26,829 nt of DNA, taken from assembly GCA_046153995.1 (NCBI GenBank), contig JBJXEH010000261.1, positions 1-26,829 on the forward strand, written 5' to 3'. Origin of the DNA: SZUA-430 sp046153995 (GTDB lineage Bacteria; Pseudomonadota; Alphaproteobacteria; Micropepsales; Micropepsaceae). Position 1 is the first letter of the stretch; each line of letters opens with the position of its first letter. A program made the position numbers and the translations under genes. Positions 21,620 through 26,829 of the stretch are shown one piece after another. The notes under the pieces are model-generated. The model made no database searches. It was not told the DNA's origin and worked only from the letters and a program-made list of their open reading frames with translations.

Positions 21620-21947
21620 CGATCACTTCCCCGGACTTCTTCGCAAAGCGAACCTTGCGGCCGTCCTGCAACGTCTTAAACCCGATACGCGTCGCTTCGC
21701 CCGTCTTCGGGTCGATGTGCGCCACATTCGAAATGTGCACGGGCGCCTCTTTCGAGATGATGCCGCCCTGGCTGCGCGCCGACTGCTTCGTGTGGCGCTT
21801 GACCATGTTCACGCCTTGCACAAGCACGCGGTCTTCATCCGGATAGACCTTCAGGATCTGTCCGATGCGCGGCTGCGCGCCTTTGCGTTTGCGCTCTTCG
21901 CCTGCGACCACCATGACGCGGTCACCCTTTTTAAACTTCACGGCCAT
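21612..21947 (-). CDS. rplX: 50S ribosomal protein L24
   Basis: This 111-residue L24 is an assembly-initiator protein near the exit tunnel. The KOW motif is at the N-terminus (KKGDRVMVVAGEERKRKG), followed by VQGVNMVKRHTKQS and the C-terminal part GEATRIGFKTLQDGRKVRFAKKSGE. The ATG overlaps the rplN stop as TAATG, and its own end overlaps the rplE start by 8 nt, so the three genes are probably translationally coupled. Confidence 0.96.
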   Translation of the reverse strand: MAVKFKKGDRVMVVAGEERKRKGAQPRIGQILKVYPDEDRVLVQGVNMVKRHTKQSARSQGGIISKEAPVHISNVAHIDPKTGEATRIGFKTLQDGRKVRFAKKSGEVIDV

Positions 21948-22315
21948 TAGAGAACCTCCGGCGCGAGCGAGACGATCTTCATGTGGTTCTTGGCGCGAAG
22001 CTCGCGCGTGACCGGACCGAAGATGCGCGTTCCCACGGGCTCGCCTTGGTTGTTGATTAAGACCGCGGCGTTGCGGTCAAAGCGGATGCAGCTCCCGTCG
22101 GCGCGGCGGACTTCTTTCGCGGTGCGAACGACGACGGCTTTCATCACGTCGCCTTTCTTCACTTTGCCGCGCGGAATGGCGTCCTTGACGGAGACGACAA
22201 TGATGTCGCCCACGGTGGCATAGCGGCGCTGGGCCCCGCCAAGCACCTTGATGCACATGACGCGCCGCGCACCCGAGTTGTCGGCAACGTCCAAATTGGT
22301 GGTCGATTGAATCAT
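21947..22315 (-). CDS. rplN: 50S ribosomal protein L14
   Basis: At the universal length of 122 residues, L14 forms an intersubunit bridge and is where the silencing factor RsfS binds. The N-terminus MIQSTTNLDVADNSGARR, then CIKVLGG, GDIIVVSVKDAIP and the C-terminal NHMKIVSLAPEVL leave no doubt. It is the first gene of the spc operon in E. coli terms; here only 27 nt separate it from rpsQ and I see no clear promoter there, so it is probably read through from the S10 operon. Confidence 0.97.
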   Translation of the reverse strand: MIQSTTNLDVADNSGARRVMCIKVLGGAQRRYATVGDIIVVSVKDAIPRGKVKKGDVMKAVVVRTAKEVRRADGSCIRFDRNAAVLINNQGEPVGTRIFGPVTRELRAKNHMKIVSLAPEVL

Positions 22316-22342
22316 GGGCGTAGCGCCTTCGTGTCTCGTTAC

Positions 22343-22591
22343 TTAAGCTTTAGACGCTGCTGCGTCGTAGAGGACTTCCCAACGCTTCAGCTTCGACATC
22401 GGGCGGCATTCCTGAATGCGCACCGTGTCGCCGGACTTGAAGCGGATTTGTTCATCGTGCGCGTGATAGCGCTTCGAGCGGCGCAACGTCTTGCCGAGCA
22501 GCGGATGGATGAAGCGGCGCTCCACCTCGACGATGATCGTCTTTTTGTTTTTGTCGCTCACGACGACGCCTTGCAAAATTCGTTTCGGCAT
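22343..22591 (-). CDS. rpsQ: 30S ribosomal protein S17
   Basis: This 82-residue S17 is a primary 16S rRNA binder with an OB fold. It shows MPKRILQGVVVSDKNKKT, the strand VEVERRFIHPLLGKTLRRSKRYHAHDE, the core GDTVRIQECRPMSKLKRW, and a short tail. The length is normal. It lies between rpmC (9-nt gap) and rplN, its standard position in the S10 operon. Confidence 0.96.
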   Translation of the reverse strand: MPKRILQGVVVSDKNKKTIIVEVERRFIHPLLGKTLRRSKRYHAHDEQIRFKSGDTVRIQECRPMSKLKRWEVLYDAAASKA

Positions 22592-22600
22592 ATCGGTCTC

Positions 22601-22822
22601 TTAAGCTTTCGCTTTCGTCCGCGACTTTTCGCCGAGGACGGTGTTGATCTTGGCTATCGTGCGGCGGACAATCCGCACGCGCGCAGTCTTTTCCAACTGA
22701 CCCGTCGCCTTTTGGAAGCGCAGGTTGAATTGCTCTTTCTGCAGCTTGACCCGCTCTTCGGAGAGCTGGTCCGGCGACATCGTCCGCAGTTCGGAGACTG
22801 CGCCTACGTTTTTCTTTGCCAT
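22601..22822 (-). CDS. rpmC: 50S ribosomal protein L29
   Basis: This 73-residue L29 is a two-helix protein at the tunnel exit that, with L23, forms the docking site for SRP and trigger factor. The visible signature is ELRTMSPDQLSEERVKLQKE, then QFNLRFQKATGQLEKTARVR and IVRRTIAKINTVL. I start it at 22822 (MAKKNVG); the upstream open frame runs into rplP with unrelated residues. It lies 13 nt after rplP. Confidence 0.94.
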   Translation of the reverse strand: MAKKNVGAVSELRTMSPDQLSEERVKLQKEQFNLRFQKATGQLEKTARVRIVRRTIAKINTVLGEKSRTKAKA

Positions 22823-22835
22823 CGTGCGCTCTCCC

Positions 22836-23255
22836 CTATTCCGTGTGACCCAGACGCGTGACGAACTTCGTGCGGATCGGAAGCTTCGCAGCCGCAAGGC
22901 TCAACGCTTCTTTCGCGGTCGCCGAGTTGACGCCATCGACTTCGAACAGCACGCGGCCGGGCTTCACGCGGCAGGCCCAAAACTCCGGCGCACCTTTGCC
23001 TGCGCCCATGCGGACTTCGGCCGGCTTCTTTGAGACTGGGATGTCCGGGAACATGCGGATCCACACGCGGCCTTGGCGCTTCATCGCACGCGTGATCGCG
23101 CGGCGGGCCGCTTCGATCTGGCGGGCGGTGACGCGGTCGGGCTCAAGCGCCTTCAGGCCGAACTCGCCGAAGTCGAGCTTGTTCGCCGAAGTCGCCTTGC
23201 CGCGAATGCGGCCTTTGAATTGCTTGCGGTACTTAGACCGTTTCGGTTGCAGCAT
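22836..23255 (-). CDS. rplP: 50S ribosomal protein L16
   Basis: This 139-residue L16 lies near the A and P sites and helps position tRNA. It opens with MLQPKRSKYRKQFKGR and shows FGEFGLKALEPDRVTARQIE, AARRAITRAMKRQGRVWIR and FPDIPVSKKPAEVRMGAGKG, the last covering the conserved arginine that is hydroxylated in some bacteria (E. coli R81). Length and ending are normal. It follows rpsC after 21 nt. Confidence 0.97.
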   Translation of the reverse strand: MLQPKRSKYRKQFKGRIRGKATSANKLDFGEFGLKALEPDRVTARQIEAARRAITRAMKRQGRVWIRMFPDIPVSKKPAEVRMGAGKGAPEFWACRVKPGRVLFEVDGVNSATAKEALSLAAAKLPIRTKFVTRLGHTE

Positions 23256-23276
23256 GGGTGAGTTCCGAGTGTGTCC

Positions 23277-23996
23277 TTAACCTGGCGCCGGTGCGGGACG
23301 CGGACTACGCGATTGACCGCCCTGCTCCTGCGCTTCGCTCAAACGCTTGTCTTGTGCCATCGGGTCGTGTTCCAAGATTTCGCCTCTGAACACCCAAACC
23401 TTCACGCCGCAAGTACCGTACGCCGTCTTCGCGGTCGCGACACCGAAGTCGATGTCGGCGCGTAGCGTGTGCAGCGGCACGCGGCCTTCGCGGTACCATT
23501 CCGTACGCGCGATTTCCGCGCCACCCAGACGCCCGCCGCAGTTGATGCGGATGCCGAGCGCGCCGAGCTTCAATGCCGACTGCACCGCGCGCTTCATCGC
23601 GCGGCGGAACGAGACGCGGCGTTCGAGCTGCTGGGCAATGCTTTCGGCGATCAGGTGCGCGTCGATTTCGGGCTTGCGTATTTCGACGATGTTGAGGTGC
23701 ACTTCCGACTTCGTGAACTTACCGAGATCGGACTTCAACTTTTCGATGTCGGCGCCCTTCTTGCCGATGACGACACCCGGACGCGCCGAATGGATCGTTA
23801 CGCGGCACTTCTTGTGCGGACGTTCGATGATGATGCGCGCGACGCCGGCCTGCTTAAGCTTGTCGAGCAGGAACGCGCGGATCTTCAGGTCTTCGTGCAG
23901 CAGCTGTCCGTACTCGCGGCGATCGGCGAACCAGCGCGAATCCCACGTACGGTTGATGCCGAGCCGCAGCCCGATCGGATTTACTTTTTGACCCAT
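23277..23996 (-). CDS. rpsC: 30S ribosomal protein S3
   Basis: This 239-residue S3 at the mRNA entry tunnel contributes to mRNA helicase activity. The N-terminus GQKVNPIGLRLGINRTWDS, the KH-domain loop PGVVIGKKGADIEKLK and the C-terminal domain (GALGIRINCGGRLGGAEIARTEWYREGRVPLH, read in parts) are typical. It ends with a polar, Pro/Ala-rich tail (SRSPRPAPAPG). Its start codon overlaps the rplV stop as TAATG, suggesting coupled translation. Confidence 0.97.
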   Translation of the reverse strand: MGQKVNPIGLRLGINRTWDSRWFADRREYGQLLHEDLKIRAFLLDKLKQAGVARIIIERPHKKCRVTIHSARPGVVIGKKGADIEKLKSDLGKFTKSEVHLNIVEIRKPEIDAHLIAESIAQQLERRVSFRRAMKRAVQSALKLGALGIRINCGGRLGGAEIARTEWYREGRVPLHTLRADIDFGVATAKTAYGTCGVKVWVFRGEILEHDPMAQDKRLSEAQEQGGQSRSPRPAPAPG

Positions 23997-24448
23997 TAGG
24001 CGGCTTCCTTCTTTGGCGCTGCCGGTTTCTTTGCGCCGGACTTACCTTTGCCCTTCGCCTTCTTTGCTTTCTTTTCCTGCTTCTCTTCGCGCAGGACGAT
24101 CGTGAGCTCCGAGAACGGCTTCAAGATGCGCGAACCCTTGCCACGGCCACGCGCGTGGAAGCGCTTCAGCACCATGTCCTTGCCGGTCCACGCCTTGACG
24201 ACGACCAAATCGTCGACGTCCAAATTGTGGTTGTTCTCGGCATTGGCGACCGCCGACTTCAGAATCTTCAGCACATCGTTCGTGATGCGCTTTTTCGAAA
24301 ACGTCAGGTCTGCGATCGCGCGATCGACCTTCTTGCCGCGGATCAGGCCCGCGACGAGGTTCAACTTGTATTGCGACGTGCGCATCATCCGGCCGACGGC
24401 TTGCGCCTCATTATCGGCGAGCGAGCGCTCTCTTTCAGGTTTGCTCAT
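23996..24448 (-). CDS. rplV: 50S ribosomal protein L22
   Basis: This 150-residue L22 has a beta-hairpin that lines the exit tunnel; it is visible as KRFHARGRGKGSRILKPFSELTIVL. The helical core includes RTSQYKLNLVAGLIRGKKVD and LKILKSAVANAENNHNLD. Compared with the usual 110-128 residues it carries a C-terminal extension of about 25 residues made almost only of Lys, Ala, Gly and Pro. Changes in the hairpin can give macrolide resistance in other bacteria; nothing unusual is seen there. One base separates it from rpsS. Confidence 0.96.
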   Translation of the reverse strand: MSKPERERSLADNEAQAVGRMMRTSQYKLNLVAGLIRGKKVDRAIADLTFSKKRITNDVLKILKSAVANAENNHNLDVDDLVVVKAWTGKDMVLKRFHARGRGKGSRILKPFSELTIVLREEKQEKKAKKAKGKGKSGAKKPAAPKKEAA

Positions 24449-24449
24449 C

Positions 24450-24731
24450 TCAAGCTCCCCTCTTCACTTTCTTGTCGCCGGAGTGACCGTAGAACGTCCG
24501 CGTAGGCGAAAATTCGCCGAACTTGTGGCCGACCATTTCTTCGGTCACGAGTACGGGGATGTGCTTCTGGCCGTTGTATACGCCAAATGTCAGGCCCACG
24601 AACTGCGGCAGGATCGTGGAGCGCCGGCTCCAGATCTTGATCACTTCGCGGCGGCCGGACTTTTGCGCTGTCTCCGCTTTCTTGAGCAGAAAGCCGTCGA
24701 CGAACGGTCCCTTCCAGACTGAACGAGCCAT
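24450..24731 (-). CDS. rpsS: 30S ribosomal protein S19
   Basis: This 93-residue S19 is in the head of the small subunit. The signatures are SVWKGPFVDGFLLKKAE, IKIWSRRSTILPQFVGLTFGVYNG and FVGHKFGEF-type GHKFGEFSPTRTFYGHSGDKK near the end. The length is typical. It lies between rplB (7-nt gap) and rplV, its universal place in the S10 operon. Confidence 0.97.
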   Translation of the reverse strand: MARSVWKGPFVDGFLLKKAETAQKSGRREVIKIWSRRSTILPQFVGLTFGVYNGQKHIPVLVTEEMVGHKFGEFSPTRTFYGHSGDKKVKRGA

Positions 24732-24738
24732 GAGCGCT

Positions 24739-25575
24739 CTAGCCCTTCTTCTTCAGGTGACGCGTGGTCACGATTAATTTCGTTGTGCGCTTGTTGGAGC
24801 GCGTCTTCATGCCCTTGGTGAACTTGCCCCACGGGGTTACCGGGTGACGGCCACCTTTGGTGCGGCCTTCGCCGCCGCCATGCGGGTGATCGATCGGGTT
24901 CATTGCGGTGCCGCGCACCGACGGGCGCTTGCCCTTCCAAACGTTGCGGCCGGCCTTGCCGATCACTTCGTTCATGTGGTCCGGGTTCGAGACCGCGCCG
25001 ACCGTCGCCATGCACTCAAGACGAACCTTGCGGGTTTCGCCCGAGTTCAGGCGCAGGATGCCGTAGCCCTGATCGCGGCCCACGAACTGCACATAGGTGC
25101 CGGCCGACCGTGCGATCTTGCCGCCCGCGCCCGCCTTGAACTCGACGTTGTGCACGATCGTTCCGACCGGCATTGCGGCAAGCGGCATCGCGTTGCCAGG
25201 CTTCACGTCCGCCTTCGGGCCGGCGATAACCTTGTCGCCAACGCCCAAGCGCTGCGGCGCCAGGATGTACGTCTGCTCACCGTCCGGATACTTGATCAGG
25301 GCGATGAACGAAGAACGGTTCGGGTCGTACTCAATACGCTCAACCGTGCCTTCGACGTCGAACTTGCGGCGCTTGAAGTCGATCACGCGGTAGAGCTTTT
25401 TGTGTCCGCCGCCGCGCCAGCGCGTCGTGATACGGCCCGTGTTATTGCGGCCACCGTATTCCTTCTGCGGCTCGGTCAGGTGCTTCACCGGCCGGCCTTT
25501 GAACAGCTGGCTGCGGTCGATCAACACCAATTGGCGCGTCGAGGGCGTCGTGGGTCTGAAAGTCTTTAACGCCAT
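24739..25575 (-). CDS. rplB: 50S ribosomal protein L2
   Basis: This 278-residue L2 is a primary 23S rRNA binder needed for subunit association and close to the peptidyl transferase centre. The N-terminal part shows KTFRPTTPSTRQLVLIDRS and GRNNTGRITTRWRGGGHKK. The C-terminal domain shows GTAMNPIDHPHGGGEGR, containing the conserved histidine of the HPHGGGEG motif, and ends in a basic tail. Length and all core motifs are normal. It lies 3 nt after rplW. Confidence 0.98.
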   Translation of the reverse strand: MALKTFRPTTPSTRQLVLIDRSQLFKGRPVKHLTEPQKEYGGRNNTGRITTRWRGGGHKKLYRVIDFKRRKFDVEGTVERIEYDPNRSSFIALIKYPDGEQTYILAPQRLGVGDKVIAGPKADVKPGNAMPLAAMPVGTIVHNVEFKAGAGGKIARSAGTYVQFVGRDQGYGILRLNSGETRKVRLECMATVGAVSNPDHMNEVIGKAGRNVWKGKRPSVRGTAMNPIDHPHGGGEGRTKGGRHPVTPWGKFTKGMKTRSNKRTTKLIVTTRHLKKKG

Positions 25576-25578
25576 AGT

Positions 25579-25869
25579 TTAGAGCCCCGTCGTCACGTCG
25601 ATCATCGAACCTTCGTGCAAGGTTACGACTGCTTTCTTCACGTCGCTCCGCTGACCCATCCGGCCGCGGAACATCTTCTTCTTGCCCTTGGTCACCAGCG
25701 TGTTGACGCCTTTGACCTTCACCTTGAACAGCTCCTCGACCGCCTTCTTGATTTGCGGCTTCGTCGCGTCGTGCGGCACACGGAACACGACTTGATTGTG
25801 CTCCGACAGCTTCGTCGACTTTTCGGTGATCACCGGCGACAAGATCGCCGTGTAGCTGGACTTCGTCAT
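25579..25869 (-). CDS. rplW: 50S ribosomal protein L23
   Basis: This 96-residue L23 at the tunnel exit is the main docking site for trigger factor and SRP. It shows SPVITEKSTKLSEHNQVVF, DATKPQIKKAVEELFKVKV and the arm region KKKMFRGRMGQRSDVKKAVV. The length is normal. Its ATG overlaps the rplD stop as ATGA, and rplB follows after 3 nt. Confidence 0.96.
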   Translation of the reverse strand: MTKSSYTAILSPVITEKSTKLSEHNQVVFRVPHDATKPQIKKAVEELFKVKVKGVNTLVTKGKKKMFRGRMGQRSDVKKAVVTLHEGSMIDVTTGL

Positions 25870-26483
25870 TTGAAGCGCTCCTCGATCGCGCTCAACGCGG
25901 CCTTGGTCAGCACCAGCTTTTCCCGGCGCAGTACGTCGAGAACGTTGATACCGGCAACCGACAGGAGGTCGATGTTCTTGATGTTGCGGGCGGCACGCTC
26001 AAAACCGGTGTCGAAGGCGCCGTCGACGATGAGCGCCGACTTCAGGCCCAGCTTGCCGAACGAGGCAGCAACTTTCTTGGTTTTGGCTTCTTTCACTGCG
26101 GCCGCGTCGAGGATGACAAGCTGGCCGTCTTTTCTCTTCGCTGAGAGGGCCATTTTGAGGCCCAAGGCACGCACCTTTTTCGGGAGGTCGGTTTCTCGCG
26201 AGCGAAGCACCGGGCCCATAGCCTTCGCGCCGCCGCGGAACTGACCGACCGCCGCCGCGCCGTGACGGGCTTGGCCGGTGCCCTTCTGTTTGTAAATCTT
26301 CTTCGTCGTGCGATCGACTTCCGAACGGGTGAGCACGCGGGCTTGGCCCTTGTGGCGCTTGTTCTCTTGCCACTGGACGACGCGCGCGAGGATGTCCGCG
26401 CGTGGGGATACGCCGAACACGCCTTCGGAGAGTTCGACTTCCCCGGCGTTGCCGGCTTCAAGGGTGAGGACTTTGACTTTCAT
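25866..26483 (-). CDS. rplD: 50S ribosomal protein L4
   Basis: This 205-residue L4 has an extended loop that reaches the exit tunnel; in E. coli L4 also represses the S10 operon. The loop is visible as SEVDRTTKKIYKQKGTGQAR followed by HGAAAVGQFRGGAKAMGP, and the globular part includes KVRALGLKMALSAKRKDGQL and the C-terminal NVLDVLRREKLVLTKAALSAIEERF. The S10 leader where such regulation acts lies outside the window. It is followed by rplW with an ATGA overlap. Confidence 0.96.
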   Translation of the reverse strand: MKVKVLTLEAGNAGEVELSEGVFGVSPRADILARVVQWQENKRHKGQARVLTRSEVDRTTKKIYKQKGTGQARHGAAAVGQFRGGAKAMGPVLRSRETDLPKKVRALGLKMALSAKRKDGQLVILDAAAVKEAKTKKVAASFGKLGLKSALIVDGAFDTGFERAARNIKNIDLLSVAGINVLDVLRREKLVLTKAALSAIEERFK

Positions 26484-26493
26484 TTGTCTCTCC

Positions 26494-26829
26494 TCACGCC
26501 GCGGTCGCCGCCGCGGGCTTCTTCACCGCAGCAGGTTTCGGGGCTTCTTTCGGTAGCGGACGCTTTACGGCGTCGCGCACCGTGACCCAGCTGCCCTTGG
26601 AGCCGGGGACACCACCCTTGATCATGATCAGGCCGCGTTCGACGTCGACCTTGGCGATCTCGACGTTTTGCGTCGTGACCAGCACTTGGCCCATGTGGCC
26701 CGACATCTTCTTGCCCTTAAACGTGCGGCCCGGATCTTGGCGGTTACCCGTCGAGCCGGCGGAGCGATGCGAGATCGAAACGCCGTGGCTCGCCTCCAAG
26801 CCGCTGTAGTTGTGGCGCTTCATCGTGCC
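26494..26829 (-). CDS. rplC: 50S ribosomal protein L3, C-terminal half (5' end outside window)
   Basis: The frame is open through the right edge, so only the last 111 residues or so are seen; the apparent ATG at 26823 is inside the protein. MKRHNYSGLEASHGVSISHR, GSTGNRQDPGRTFKGKKMSG and HMGQVLVTTQNVEIAKVD are L3 signatures, including the glutamine in the NRQDPG loop near the site methylated by PrmB in E. coli. L3 is a primary assembly protein near the peptidyl transferase centre. The end is extended by about 24 residues of Pro, Ala and Lys beyond the usual stop. It is separated from rplD by 10 nt. Confidence 0.96.
   Translation of the reverse strand, partial: GTMKRHNYSGLEASHGVSISHRSAGSTGNRQDPGRTFKGKKMSGHMGQVLVTTQNVEIAKVDVERGLIMIKGGVPGSKGSWVTVRDAVKRPLPKEAPKPAAVKKPAAATAA

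Noticed and set aside
1..26829. CRISPR arrays, tRNA or rRNA genes, insertion sequences, phage or defence genes
   Set aside because: I looked on both strands and found no regular spaced repeats, tRNA-like cloverleafs, transposase genes or defence proteins. The accessory part is ordinary metabolic and regulatory genes.

Overview
The window comes from a GC-rich alphaproteobacterial chromosome. The evidence is the gene order of the large ribosomal cluster (adk between secY and rpsM, no rpmJ after secY), the alphaproteobacterial form of ParE, a coniferyl-aldehyde-dehydrogenase-type ALDH, and a GGDEF protein with the N-terminal PTPPQYELWFNY-type region I associate with alphaproteobacteria. I cannot place it below class with confidence.

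Positions 1-13200 hold mixed metabolic and housekeeping genes in short units. They are: the end of a GNAT acetyltransferase; a structured non-coding stretch (282-604); an Old Yellow Enzyme family oxidoreductase (minus strand) divergent from parE; a frameshifted macrodomain gene overlapping a small zinc-ribbon gene; a small membrane protein; a sterol desaturase family hydroxylase; a secreted protein with an FWVGEWDVT motif; an RhlE-type DEAD-box helicase with a long structured leader; a coniferyl aldehyde dehydrogenase; a diguanylate cyclase; and two tandem PaaG-like enoyl-CoA hydratase/isomerase genes.

Positions 13227-26829 are almost wholly the S10-spc-alpha ribosomal superoperon on the minus strand. 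Read in transcription order it is rplC (cut by the window edge), rplD, rplW, rplB, rpsS, rplV, rpsC, rplP, rpmC, rpsQ, rplN, rplX, rplE, rpsN, rpsH, rplF, rplR, rpsE, rpmD, rplO, secY, adk, rpsM, rpsK, rpoA, rplQ. Many junctions are ATGA or TAATG overlaps, which suggests translational coupling. A good sigma-70-type promoter lies directly after adk and would give the alpha operon (rpsM-rpsK-rpoA-rplQ) its own transcription. The cluster meets the upstream plus-strand genes tail to tail at a GNRA-capped hairpin.

I found no convincing new multigene system. The points most worth a second look are REP-like palindromes inserted in the ribosomal operon, an inverted pair between rpoA and rplQ and a single copy before secY; a roughly 70-residue lysine-rich N-terminal extension on ribosomal protein L5; the single-base frameshift in the macrodomain gene; and two structured non-coding segments (282-604 and the helicase leader).
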